55,870 bases of DNA from Candidatus Delongbacteria bacterium (GCA_016937995.1 JAFGVM010000005.1:1-55870), one strand, 5' to 3'. Counted from the stretch's first letter, positions 44,065-52,460 are shown. Made by a program: numbers and translations. The notes: generated by a model not told the origin, from the sequence alone.

Positions 44065-45558
44065 ATGAAAAAGATCGTCACAGTATTTATTATCAGTCTG
44101 ATTCTCTCAATACAGGCTGATGTGTCTAAAATGGCGGTATTGAATTTTTCTATCAACAACAGTACCGAGGATATGAACTATCTTTCGAACGGTATTAGTG
44201 ATATTCTGATCACAAATCTGGCGGAAAAGAATAACATAACTATAATCGAGAGAGAAAAAATACAAAACCTGATCGAAGAGTTGAATTTTAAGAATAGCGG
44301 TCTTGTTACAGAGAAAGAACAATCAAAGATCGGAAAACTTTCAGGTGCAAAATACATATTGACAGGAAGTATTACATTTGTTAATTCAGCTTACAGAATG
44401 GTCAGTAAAGTTCTTGATGTGGAAACCGGTGACGTGATCTCAACTCAGTCAGTGAAAGGAAAAGGGAAGGATAATATTTTTGATTCTGCGGATGAACTTT
44501 CAAGTAAGGTTTATTCTGATATCCTGGGAGCAACAAATTTACCGGGTTCAGGACCTGAGCTTGAAGTTGCTTTCATCATTGATACTACAGGTAGTATGGG
44601 AGATGAGATCAACGTTGTTAAAGAAAAAATAATCATTATGATCGATGAAATACTCCAGGGTGTACCTAAACCTGTTGTAAAATTCGCAGTTGTTGATTAT
44701 AAGGACAGGTCTGATCCTTATGTCACAAAGATCTATGATTTTAAATCTGATATCAAAGCTATCAAAGATGATATTAACAGGCTTTCTGCTTCCGGTGGTG
44801 GTGATTTTCCCGAATCAGTTAAAGAAGCTCTTTTTATGGGTGTAAATAAGCTTAACTGGTCGAAGGACAATACAAAAGTAGGTAAATTATGTTTCCTGAT
44901 AGGAGATGCTGAACCTCATATGGATTATAAGGACGATTATAAATTAAATGATATTGTTAAACATGCCAAGGACTTTTCATTGTCTATAAGCAGTATATCC
45001 TGCTCTGGTAACAGCAGTAAAGGGGTAGAGTATTTTCAGGATATTGCTAATCAGACAAACGGTACGTTCTCTTACTTAACTTACACACAAAATGTTACTG
45101 ACGATAAGGGAGAGGAATACGTGGTCGTTACAGAGGGTGATCACGAAGTTGTTCTCGACGAAATGATAGTTGAAAGTGCTGAAGGAGAAAGAGTATCATC
45201 TTCATTTAAGTTTATGGAAGACAGAGCAAAGAAAAAAGCAGACAGAGCTAGAAATGAGGATAAAACTGTTGAACAGGCAAAAGAGGATGCGGATGATTTT
45301 ATGGCTACAGCACCTTCTGTTTCCGAAGAAAAAGCCCGTAAAATTAAATCTTCAAGTACCAACAAGGGTGAAAAGAAAAACAATCTTGATAAGATCATGA
45401 GTGAGCAGATAAAGGTTCTGGCAGAAAAACAGGGGATCAAGTACGATAAACCTAAACCAAAGAAAATTAAAGATAAAGAGATCAGCAAAGAAGAAATTAA
45501 AAAAGAGGAAGTAAAAAAAGATTCAGTGAAGAAAGAAGTGAAAATATTAAAGAGATAG
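44065..45558 (+). CDS. CsgG-like domain fused to a von Willebrand A domain, exported
   Basis: A 497-residue protein with a signal peptide (1-18), a CsgG/FlgO-like domain (about 20-155; KMAVLNFSINNSTEDMNYLS, IIEREKI, GAKYILTGSITF), and a VWA domain (about 165-350) whose metal site DTTGSMGDE starts at D173. The last 100 residues are Lys/Glu-rich and low in complexity (IKKEEVKKDSVKKE). VWA domains bind metal and protein ligands; CsgG-like domains occur in outer-membrane export and assembly proteins. GGAG before the ATG at 44065 sets the start. The stop codon at 45556 looks premature: the next frame continues with similar Lys/Glu-rich sequence to 45632. Function unknown. Confidence 0.8.
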   Translation: MKKIVTVFIISLILSIQADVSKMAVLNFSINNSTEDMNYLSNGISDILITNLAEKNNITIIEREKIQNLIEELNFKNSGLVTEKEQSKIGKLSGAKYILTGSITFVNSAYRMVSKVLDVETGDVISTQSVKGKGKDNIFDSADELSSKVYSDILGATNLPGSGPELEVAFIIDTTGSMGDEINVVKEKIIIMIDEILQGVPKPVVKFAVVDYKDRSDPYVTKIYDFKSDIKAIKDDINRLSASGGGDFPESVKEALFMGVNKLNWSKDNTKVGKLCFLIGDAEPHMDYKDDYKLNDIVKHAKDFSLSISSISCSGNSSKGVEYFQDIANQTNGTFSYLTYTQNVTDDKGEEYVVVTEGDHEVVLDEMIVESAEGERVSSSFKFMEDRAKKKADRARNEDKTVEQAKEDADDFMATAPSVSEEKARKIKSSSTNKGEKKNNLDKIMSEQIKVLAEKQGIKYDKPKPKKIKDKEISKEEIKKEEVKKDSVKKEVKILKR

Positions 45559-45632
45559 AAGAAAATAAAGCAGTGAAAGAAGTAGAAAAAGAACTTAATG
45601 ATTTACCGAGAGTCAATGGAAAATCACGATAG
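45559..45632 (+). pseudogene. Out-of-frame remnant of the CsgG-VWA C-terminus
   Basis: From 45546 the shifted frame reads IKEIEENKAVKEVEKELNDL and ends PRVNGKSR with TAG at 45630-45632. Composition matches the tail of the protein just before the stop. Adding one A in the GAAAAT run near 45541-45544 would join them and lengthen the protein by about 25 residues. Confidence 0.55.
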
Positions 45633-45674
45633 TATTTGGATGTTTCTATGCATTCACAAAATTGAATTAAATAA

Positions 45675-45706
45675 AGATTTCCAAGGATTGAAATCCTCGC
45701 AATGAC
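45675..45706 (-). repeat. GTCAT hairpin repeat upstream of the RsmI paralogue
   Basis: On the minus strand GTCATTGCG, arm AGGATT, loop TC, arm AATCCT, then TGGAAATCT. It ends 15 bases before the start codon at 45722, next to AAAAGG. Confidence 0.65.
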
Positions 45707-45721
45707 TGATAAAAGGTAAAA

Positions 45722-46396
45722 ATGAATAAAGGTAAATTATATATTGTGGCAATCCCGATAGGGAATAAGGCAGATTTAAGTGAAAGAGCATTGGAAACAT
45801 TAAAAAGTGTTGATGTTATTATAACAGAAGAATCGTCAGCAACTAACAGTTTATTCAGAACACATAAGTTTAGAAAAGAAATTTTTGTCTTCAATGAGCA
45901 TAATGAGGAGAAAGATGCTGACTATGTTACAGAATTTATGCTTAAAGGAGAAAACTGTGCCTTGATCTCCGATTGCGGAACACCTGTTTTTGCTGATCCG
46001 GGTAAAATATTGCTGCAGAAGTGTTATGCAAAGAAAATTACTGTAGTTCCTGTTCCGGGACCATCAGCTTTAATGACCTTGCTTTCACTTTCACCGATCG
46101 ATATCAGGAAATTCCTGTTCGCAGGATTTATTCAAAAAACAAAAAACGAAAGGGTCGATGAATTAAAAAAATTGAAAATGCTCCGTATTCCTGTTGTACT
46201 TATGGACACTCCATACAGAATACTTGATCTGATGGAAGATGTTGCGGATATTTTCAATGATAAGAAGACATTATTCATCTATAAAGCTACTCAGCCTGAA
46301 GAAACTGTTATGTATGATACCTCGGTCAAGATCTATCAATATTGTAAAAAACATGAACTTAAAGGTGAATTTATGATCTTAGTGGAGAATAACTGA
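45722..46396 (+). CDS. RsmI-like SAM-dependent methyltransferase (paralogue)
   Basis: A 224-residue protein of the tetrapyrrole methylase superfamily, clearly related to RsmI: LYIVAIPIGNKADLSERALETL, FNEHNEE, ISDCGTPVFADPG, PVPGPSALMTLLSLS and FLFAGFIQKTKNER. Several RsmI hallmarks are changed: the EDTR motif is EESSATN and the loop before it differs. Many Bacteroidetes carry such a second copy; its substrate is not known. AAAAGG lies before the ATG. Its TGA overlaps the next ATG (TGATG). Confidence 0.82.
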   Translation: MNKGKLYIVAIPIGNKADLSERALETLKSVDVIITEESSATNSLFRTHKFRKEIFVFNEHNEEKDADYVTEFMLKGENCALISDCGTPVFADPGKILLQKCYAKKITVVPVPGPSALMTLLSLSPIDIRKFLFAGFIQKTKNERVDELKKLKMLRIPVVLMDTPYRILDLMEDVADIFNDKKTLFIYKATQPEETVMYDTSVKIYQYCKKHELKGEFMILVENN

Positions 46397-47244
46397 TGAA
46401 GAACTGTACTGAAGAGTTATTAAAGTTGATAAAAAAAATCACTAAAGTATATTCAGAGAGGGAGGAAATAAAAGCAATAGCTGTTACCGGATCAGTAAGC
46501 AGGGGAAATGCCACTGAATACTCTGATACAGATATCGTTCTGATCTATAACAAATTGCCACCGGATGATTTCTTCACTGAAGCATTTAAGATCAACCGTG
46601 GTGAGAACAGAGAGATTTTCGGTAAGGATGAGGATGGTATGGCGGAGCAATATTACGTAGACGGAGTGGAATATCAATTTGCTCACGGTCTTCCCAAATA
46701 TTATGATGAGACATTTGATAAATTGTTAAATGAATATTCCATTGATCCAACTCATCAGCATATAGCTGATTCGTTCGGAGATATTCTGCCGATTTACGGG
46801 GAGGAGTATATAAATAGCCTGAAGAGCAGGTTGAAAGATTTTCCAGAGGAACTTCAGATAAAACTGGTTGAAAGATATCTCAGATTCGGTCCGTTCGATG
46901 AACTTAAATACAGGTTTCAAAAGAAAGAAAACATAATATGGACCACTGACGTATTAAGTATTTATGTTAAAAGGATAATAGCTACACTTCTTGGGGTCAA
47001 TAAAAAATTTATTCCATACGATTTTAGGAAAATTGAAAGAGTTATTGATGGTCTTGAGCACAAACCTGATGATCTTTACAACAGAATTCATAGATTATTT
47101 GAATTTCCCAGAATAAATGCTCTCGATGATCTGTATAAGTTAAAGATGGAAACTATCGAGATAGTTGAAAAAAATCTACCTCGATTTGATACAGCAAAGG
47201 TAAGAAATGAATTAGTGAGATCACAAAGTTATTTGAACATATAA
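46396..47244 (+). CDS. Nucleotidyltransferase domain protein
   Basis: A 282-residue protein with an N-terminal DNA polymerase beta-type nucleotidyltransferase fold: GSVSRGNATEYSDTDIV (32-48), with G32-S33 and the metal ligands D44 and D46. A mostly helical C-terminal domain follows (about 150-280), with LGVNKKFIPYDFRKIERVID as in aminoglycoside-nucleotidyltransferase-like and DUF4037-type proteins. It could modify a small molecule or RNA; there is no partner HEPN gene next to it, so a toxin-antitoxin pair is not supported. Translation is coupled to the upstream methyltransferase. Confidence 0.72.
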   Translation: MKNCTEELLKLIKKITKVYSEREEIKAIAVTGSVSRGNATEYSDTDIVLIYNKLPPDDFFTEAFKINRGENREIFGKDEDGMAEQYYVDGVEYQFAHGLPKYYDETFDKLLNEYSIDPTHQHIADSFGDILPIYGEEYINSLKSRLKDFPEELQIKLVERYLRFGPFDELKYRFQKKENIIWTTDVLSIYVKRIIATLLGVNKKFIPYDFRKIERVIDGLEHKPDDLYNRIHRLFEFPRINALDDLYKLKMETIEIVEKNLPRFDTAKVRNELVRSQSYLNI

Positions 47245-47263
47245 TTTTACAAAGGAGTTGTTT

Positions 47264-47830
47264 ATGCTGAAGGATTTAATCAAAGCTAACCGTAGTTATA
47301 GAAGATTTTATCAGGAAGAAAAGATATCTGAAGATACTCTCAGGGAGCTTGTTGACCTTGCAAGATTATCAGCTACCGGAGCAAACAGACAACCTTTAAA
47401 ATTTATTTTATCCACTGAAAATAATAAAAATGCAAAAGTATTCGAATGCTTGAAATGGGCGGGATATCTTACAGAATGGTCAGGTCCAGAAGAAGGAGAG
47501 AGACCTGCAGGATATATCGTTATTTTAGAAGATAAGAACATCGGTCTCGTCGGAGGTGTGGATCATGGTATTGCAGCTCAGAGCATTCTTCTTGGAGCTA
47601 CAGAGAAAGGTCTTGGTGGATGTATGTTCGGAGCAATTGACAAACCTAAACTAAAGGAAAATCTTAACATAGCTGCCGACTTTGAAATATTGCTTGTAAT
47701 TGCCCTTGGAAAACCAAAGGAGATCGTATCTATTGATCCGGTCAAAGATGGAAATATTAAGTATTGGAGAGATGATGAACAGGTTCATCATGTGCCTAAA
47801 CGGGAATTAGAAGACTTAATCATAAATTAA
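47264..47830 (+). CDS. Nitroreductase family protein
   Basis: A 188-residue flavoprotein of the nitroreductase family. The FMN-contacting segments are NRSYRRF near the N-terminus, ATGANRQPLKF (about 41-51) and GLGGCMFGAID (about 117-127), followed by LVIALGKP. A TTG at 47258 is in frame, but AAAGGAG fits the ATG at 47264. It is followed after nine bases by a second nitroreductase. The natural substrate of these enzymes is seldom known. Confidence 0.85.
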   Translation: MLKDLIKANRSYRRFYQEEKISEDTLRELVDLARLSATGANRQPLKFILSTENNKNAKVFECLKWAGYLTEWSGPEEGERPAGYIVILEDKNIGLVGGVDHGIAAQSILLGATEKGLGGCMFGAIDKPKLKENLNIAADFEILLVIALGKPKEIVSIDPVKDGNIKYWRDDEQVHHVPKRELEDLIIN

Positions 47831-47839
47831 GGACAAATC

Positions 47840-48406
47840 ATGAATGAAGTTTTAAAATGTATCAGAGAACGTAGAAGTTGCAGAAGTTTTAAGTCTGAGC
47901 AGATAAAAGATGATGAATTGCAAGCGATCATAGATGCAGGTCTATGGGCACCAAGCGGTAATAACAAACAACCGTGGTTCTTTACAGTTGTGAAGAATAA
48001 ATCAATAATAGAAACTATTAATGAGTACTCGAAAGAAAACGCAAAAAAGTATTTAACTGATCCGAAAAGATTAGCTTTAGCGAGCAATAAGGATTTTGAT
48101 CTTTTTTATAATGCACCTCTGCTTATCATTATTTCAGGTGAACCTAAAAGTGGTACAATGATGGCTGATTGTTCAGCTGCGATTCAAAATATGCTACTGG
48201 CTGCTGAGTCAATGAATATCGGATCTCTGTGGAACGGAATTATTAAAAGGTTCTGGTTCGATACCGAGGGTGTTGCTGATTTTATAAAGAAATGTGATAT
48301 TCCTGAGGGTTATCAACCTCTCTATGCTGTGGCATTCGGCTACAAAGCTAAAGATAATGCTGATGGACCTCCGAGACGTGAGGGACTTGTTAAAATTTAT
48401 GAATAG
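47840..48406 (+). CDS. Nitroreductase family protein
   Basis: A 188-residue nitroreductase, second of an adjacent pair. FMN-binding features are RERRSCRSF (about 9-17), APSGNNKQPW (about 37-46) and the ALLLxxxSMNIGSLWNG-like segment (AAIQNMLLAAESMNIGS), then YAVAFGYKA. It shares fold and length with its neighbour but the two differ strongly in sequence, so this is an old pair rather than a fresh duplication. Twelve bases later aroB begins on the same strand. Confidence 0.85.
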   Translation: MNEVLKCIRERRSCRSFKSEQIKDDELQAIIDAGLWAPSGNNKQPWFFTVVKNKSIIETINEYSKENAKKYLTDPKRLALASNKDFDLFYNAPLLIIISGEPKSGTMMADCSAAIQNMLLAAESMNIGSLWNGIIKRFWFDTEGVADFIKKCDIPEGYQPLYAVAFGYKAKDNADGPPRREGLVKIYE

Positions 48407-48417
48407 AACAGGTTTAA

Positions 48418-49440
48418 ATGAAAACTATTGCTTTGAACACAGATTTTAGCAGTTCTACGATATACATCGGTCAAAAATTTGAAGATTTTACAGATCATGT
48501 AGACCCGAGTAGAGTTGTTGTTGTTACCGATGAAAATGTATATAAGATATATGAAAATAAATTCAAAGATCTGAGAACTATTGTAATTGGCACTGGAGAG
48601 GGTATCAAATCTATCAGGACGGTAGAATACATTATAAAAAAACTGATAGAGTTCAATGCTGACAGGAATACATTTTTGCTTGGTGCCGGAGGTGGAGTTG
48701 TAACTGATATAACTGGATTTGCTGCTTCAATATTTCTAAGAGGAATAGATTTTGGATTTGTATCAACTACATTACTCAGTCAGGTAGATGCCGGTGTTGG
48801 TGGAAAAAACGGTGTTAATTTTGCAGGTCTAAAAAATATTGTTGGTTTATTCAATCAACCTCAATTTGTTATTTGTGATATTTCAATGCTTAAAACTTTG
48901 CCTGAAAGAGAGATCCGTTCAGGGATTGGTGAAATAATTAAGCATGGGATCATTGGTGATCCATCTATACTCGATATTTTGGAGAATGAGTATGAGAAGA
49001 TAAACAAAACGGATCTGATGGTATTGGAAAATTTGATAGGTAAATCTGTAAGTGTTAAAGTTAAGATAGTCACTGAGGATGAACACGAATCAGGTGTAAG
49101 GAAAGTACTGAATTTTGGACACACAGTCGGTCATGCTATCGAGCTGTCCTGTGATATTACTCACGGAGAGGCGATAAGTATCGGAATGCTGATATCTTTA
49201 GGAATTTCGGTTAAAAAGTCTTATATTGAATTAAACCTTTTTAAAAAGATCGAAGAACTTATAAAGAAATATGAATTACCTACGGTTTCGCCTTTGGATA
49301 TTGTAAATGTTATTGATCTGATTAAGTATGATAAAAAAAGTGAGCAGGATCATTTAAATTATATTTTAATGAAAGGTATTGGAAATCCTGTGATTGAGAA
49401 GATAGGTATTAGTAAGTTGAAAAACATGATCTTATCTTAA
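48418..49440 (+). CDS. aroB: 3-dehydroquinate synthase
   Basis: AroB closes DAHP to 3-dehydroquinate, the second shikimate step. The 340-residue protein has the NAD-binding GAGGGVVTDITGFAAS segment, TTLLSQVDAGVGGKNGVNF, GEIIKHG and the metal-site NFGHTVGHAIE. Length is normal for the family. It opens a four-gene aro cluster and is 18 bases upstream of aroD. Confidence 0.93.
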   Translation: MKTIALNTDFSSSTIYIGQKFEDFTDHVDPSRVVVVTDENVYKIYENKFKDLRTIVIGTGEGIKSIRTVEYIIKKLIEFNADRNTFLLGAGGGVVTDITGFAASIFLRGIDFGFVSTTLLSQVDAGVGGKNGVNFAGLKNIVGLFNQPQFVICDISMLKTLPEREIRSGIGEIIKHGIIGDPSILDILENEYEKINKTDLMVLENLIGKSVSVKVKIVTEDEHESGVRKVLNFGHTVGHAIELSCDITHGEAISIGMLISLGISVKKSYIELNLFKKIEELIKKYELPTVSPLDIVNVIDLIKYDKKSEQDHLNYILMKGIGNPVIEKIGISKLKNMILS

Positions 49441-49458
49441 TAAAGCGAGGGAAATGTT

Positions 49459-50094
49459 ATGATATGTCTAAGTGTAGGTAAAGCTAAAGTTAATGAGTGT
49501 CTGGAGATAATAAAGGGGTCTGAAATAGCAGAGATCAGGCTTGATCTAAATATTTACACAGATGAAGAGCTTGAACTTATATTTTCTTCACATAATAATC
49601 TGATCGCTACCTGTCGTGAAGGTAAGTACAATCTTGATGAAAGAAAGTTGTTGCTAAGTAAAGCAATAAAATTTGGTGCAAAATATCTGGATATAGAGCT
49701 GGTTTGCGAATATACTATGAGAAGTTTTCTGGTAAACCTGGCAAAGATGTCAAATTGTGAAGTTATAATATCGTATCATAATTATGAAAAGTGCCCGACC
49801 AGAGATCACATGAAAGATATTGTCAAAAGATGTTTTGACGGTCATGCTGACATTGCAAAAATAGTGTGTAAAGTAAATTCAATAGATGATAATATAAATA
49901 TCCTTTCACTTTATGAGCTTGAGAAAAATATCCTGGCATTTGGAATGGGTAAGTTAGGCAGGATCACAAGGATCGCTGCACCATATTTGGGTGCTCCATT
50001 CACATATGCATTTCCAAAAGATATGAAACGGACTGCAGAAGGTCAATTCAGCGTAGATAAATTACAAAATATTATCAACTTGATCGATGACTAA
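49459..50094 (+). CDS. aroD: Type I 3-dehydroquinate dehydratase
   Basis: AroD removes water from 3-dehydroquinate through a Schiff base. The 211-residue protein has the type I active-site residues: His107 in IISYHNYEKCP and the Schiff-base Lys134 in DIAKIV, 27 residues apart as in E. coli. EIRLDLN and the C-terminal GQFSVDKL are further hallmarks. AGCGAGG precedes the ATG. The stop TAA shares a base with the aroA start (TAATG). Confidence 0.92.
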   Translation: MICLSVGKAKVNECLEIIKGSEIAEIRLDLNIYTDEELELIFSSHNNLIATCREGKYNLDERKLLLSKAIKFGAKYLDIELVCEYTMRSFLVNLAKMSNCEVIISYHNYEKCPTRDHMKDIVKRCFDGHADIAKIVCKVNSIDDNINILSLYELEKNILAFGMGKLGRITRIAAPYLGAPFTYAFPKDMKRTAEGQFSVDKLQNIINLIDD

Positions 50095-51287
50095 TGAATA
50101 AATTCATATCACCTTCAATAATATCCGGCAGTATTATCCCGCCTGCGTCAAAATCATTCATGCAGAGAGTTATTGCAGCATCATTTTTATCAGATACAAA
50201 AGTAAATATTATCTACAATTCTACCTGCGAAGATTCTGATGTAGCATTCCGGATCGTCAAAGAACTGGAATCTGAAGCTGTAAAAGAATTAAATTTTGGA
50301 GAATCGGGTTTAGCCCTGAGAATGTTCACTCCTATACTAGCTTTACAAGATAAGGAATTTATAGTTTCAGGTAAAGGAACACTGATGAAAAGACCAATTT
50401 CAATGATGGAAGATCCTCTCAGGCAACTTGGAGTTACAATTGAAAATAACAATGGATTTTTGCCTTTAACGATCAAAGGACCTTTGAAAGGTGGTACTGT
50501 TACCTTAGACGGATCTCTAAGTTCACAATTCCTGACAGGGCTTTTAATGGCACTTCCATTAACAAAAGAAGACTCTGTTATCAACGTAAGTGCTCTGAAA
50601 AGTAAACAATATATTGATATGACTTTAGAGGTTTTAAAGAGCTTTGGAGTTGAAGTTATTAACAAAAAATACAAAAAATTCATTATAAATGGTGGACAAA
50701 CATATTCAGCTGAAAAAATTATAATTGAAAATGACTGGAGCAGTGCTGCAAATTTGGTTGTAGCAGGAGCATTAGCAGGCAGAGTTGAGATAAAAGGTCT
50801 GAATCTGTATTCATCTCAACCCGATAGGAATATAATTAATATTGTCAGAACAGCCGGTGCAAAAGTAGAATTTAAAAACAACTCGATCGTTATCTCAAAC
50901 AGAAAGCTAAATTCTTTTGTTTACAATTCTGCAGATTCTCCTGATCTTTTTCCACCACTGGTAGTTCTTGCATCTGCTTGCAGTGGTAAAAGTAGAATTA
51001 AAGGTGCATTGAGGCTGAAATACAAAGAAAGTAACAGAGCTGAAGTTCTCGTGCAGGAATTCACAAAACTTGGAGTGAAGATTTCTGTCGATGGGGATGA
51101 AATGATCATTGAAGGAGGAAAGATCATTGGTGGAGAAATGAACAGTCATAATGATCATAGAATAGCGATGGCAGGTGCAATTGCAGGTCTTATATCTGAG
51201 AAAGGTATCAATGTTAAAAACGCCGAATGTGTTAGTAAATCGTATCCCGATTTTTTCAAGGATCTTGAAAAAATAATGTACAATTAA
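50094..51287 (+). CDS. aroA: 3-phosphoshikimate 1-carboxyvinyltransferase (EPSP synthase)
   Basis: AroA joins shikimate 3-phosphate and phosphoenolpyruvate. The 397-residue protein has the substrate Lys20 (PPASKSFMQR), GESGLALRMF where most bacteria have GNSGT-x2-R, LDGSLSSQFLTGLLMALP, DWSSAA, KESNRAEV and NDHRIAMAGAI. It is a little shorter than E. coli AroA. The changed GESGLALR loop lies in the phosphoenolpyruvate/glyphosate site. Start overlaps aroD by one base. Confidence 0.93.
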   Translation: MNKFISPSIISGSIIPPASKSFMQRVIAASFLSDTKVNIIYNSTCEDSDVAFRIVKELESEAVKELNFGESGLALRMFTPILALQDKEFIVSGKGTLMKRPISMMEDPLRQLGVTIENNNGFLPLTIKGPLKGGTVTLDGSLSSQFLTGLLMALPLTKEDSVINVSALKSKQYIDMTLEVLKSFGVEVINKKYKKFIINGGQTYSAEKIIIENDWSSAANLVVAGALAGRVEIKGLNLYSSQPDRNIINIVRTAGAKVEFKNNSIVISNRKLNSFVYNSADSPDLFPPLVVLASACSGKSRIKGALRLKYKESNRAEVLVQEFTKLGVKISVDGDEMIIEGGKIIGGEMNSHNDHRIAMAGAIAGLISEKGINVKNAECVSKSYPDFFKDLEKIMYN

Positions 51288-51290
51288 ACC

Positions 51291-51366
51291 GTCATCCTGA
51301 ATTTATTTTATGGTCTAAAAGATTAAAAGATAGATACTGAGCCGATAAACCGGGATCAGCATGACA
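51291..51366. repeat. GTCAT-type repeat between aroA and aroC
   Basis: GTCATCCTGAATTTAT at 51291 matches the 20035-20065 element in ends, left arm and loop, but the right arm is decayed (TTTATGG for TTCAGG). GGGATCAGCATGAC (51353-51366) closes the stretch with an inverted ATGAC, close to the aroC ribosome binding site AAAGGA. Confidence 0.5.
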
Positions 51367-51380
51367 ACAAAAGGAACATT

Positions 51381-52355
51381 ATGAAAACATTTGGTAATAA
51401 ATTTAAAGTTACTATAAACGGTTCGTCTCACGGTGATACTGTCAGTGTTGATATTGTAGGTTGTCCTTCGGGTATACCTGTTTCCCAGGATGAATTTATT
51501 GGGGACCTGTTAAAAAGGAAAAGCGGAGCACCCGGTACAACCAAGAGAATAGAATCTGATATCCCGGATATCATTTCAGGTATCTATCAGGGTCAAACTA
51601 CAGGATCAATGATCTCCATTGCTTTTGATAACAAGGATACTCATTCAAAAGATTATGATAAATTTATTGATGTTCCAAGACCCGGTCATGCTGATCTCAC
51701 TAATAAAGTTAAATACAAAGGGCAGAATGATCACAGGGGTGGAGGACAGGCATCAGGCAGAATGACACTGCCGCTTGTGGCTGCAGGAGTTATTGCTAAA
51801 AAGATCATTCCTGATGTCAAGTTCGATACAAAATTGATAGAAGTTCATGGCAGTAAAAATATTGATTCTCAGGTAGAAAAAGCAGTTGAAGAAAATGACT
51901 CAGTTGGCGGTATAATCGAAAGCAGGATCTCTAATATTGCTGTTGGTTTAGGTGAACCTTTCTTCGATTCTGTTGAAAGTATGATATCTCATATAATATT
52001 TTCTATTCCGGGTATAAAAGGAATAGAATTCGGAACTGGTTTTGAATCTGCAAAGATGAAAGGTTCAGAGTGCAATGATGTTTTTATTGATGAGCAGGGT
52101 TCTACAGCTACGAATAATGCAGGCGGGATCAATGGTGGAATATCGAACGGGAATGAGATAGTATTCAGAGTTGCTGTTAAGCCTACTTCAAGTATTGGGA
52201 AAGCTCAGAGAACTTTTAATTTTAAGACCAAAGAAATGACCGATCTTGTCATTGAAGGCAGGCATGATGTCTGTTTTGCACTGAGAACACCTATTATTGT
52301 GGAAAACGCAGCAGCGATTGTACTAGCGGATCTGTATCTTAGGTATAAGTTATAA
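51381..52355 (+). CDS. aroC: Chorismate synthase
   Basis: AroC makes chorismate from EPSP using reduced FMN. The 324-residue protein is on the short side for the family (usually 350-390), but the hallmarks are there: the SSHGDTVSVDIVGCPSG opening, RPGHAD, DHRGGGQASGRMT and the C-terminal RHDVCFALRTPIIVENAAAI. The aspartate/arginine active-site segments look intact, so shortening seems to be in peripheral loops. AAAGGA precedes the ATG. It closes the aroB-D-A-C cluster; aroE and aroK are elsewhere. Confidence 0.93.
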   Translation: MKTFGNKFKVTINGSSHGDTVSVDIVGCPSGIPVSQDEFIGDLLKRKSGAPGTTKRIESDIPDIISGIYQGQTTGSMISIAFDNKDTHSKDYDKFIDVPRPGHADLTNKVKYKGQNDHRGGGQASGRMTLPLVAAGVIAKKIIPDVKFDTKLIEVHGSKNIDSQVEKAVEENDSVGGIIESRISNIAVGLGEPFFDSVESMISHIIFSIPGIKGIEFGTGFESAKMKGSECNDVFIDEQGSTATNNAGGINGGISNGNEIVFRVAVKPTSSIGKAQRTFNFKTKEMTDLVIEGRHDVCFALRTPIIVENAAAIVLADLYLRYKL

Positions 52356-52374
52356 AGTATAAGGTATGAGTTCG
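52341..52374. repeat. GTATGAGTTCG repeat at the end of aroC
   Basis: AGGTATAAGTTATAAAGTAT then AAGGTATGAGTTCG. It overlaps the aroC stop codon. The reverse complement of the last 11 bases occurs at 53316-53326, with related units around it, on the far side of ogt. Confidence 0.45.
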
Positions 52375-52388
52375 CAGCAGGTGATAAT

Positions 52389-52413
52389 GTCATTGCGAGG
52401 TACGACGCAATCT
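52389..52413 (+). repeat. GTCAT hairpin repeat downstream of aroC
   Basis: GTCAT, arm TGCG, AGGTACGA, arm CGCA, then ATCT. The shortest complete member of the GTCAT ... ATCT family in the window. Confidence 0.65.
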
Positions 52414-52431
52414 TCTTTTAAAACATTTCAA

Positions 52432-52460
52432 ACTTTCTTTTGCTTGTACGAAAAGAAAGT
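52432..52460. repeat. 10-bp perfect inverted repeat
   Basis: ACTTTCTTTT (52432-52441), loop GCTTGTACG, AAAAGAAAGT (52451-52460). The CTTGTACnAAAAGAAA half matches bases 7227-7242. No T-run follows. Confidence 0.55.

Noticed and set aside
46396-47244. Minimal nucleotidyltransferase toxin-antitoxin pair
   Set aside because: The protein is much longer than MNT antitoxins and no HEPN partner gene is adjacent.
47264-48406. Recent tandem duplication of the nitroreductase genes
   Set aside because: The two proteins are equal in length but too different in sequence; they look like distinct subfamilies.
50213-50683. A 156-codon minus-strand frame inside aroA
   Set aside because: It is an antisense shadow of conserved aroA codons with no domain and no ribosome binding site.
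20035-52413. CRISPR array made of the recurring palindromes
   Set aside because: The copies are single, kilobases apart, and not separated by regular spacers; no cas genes are present.
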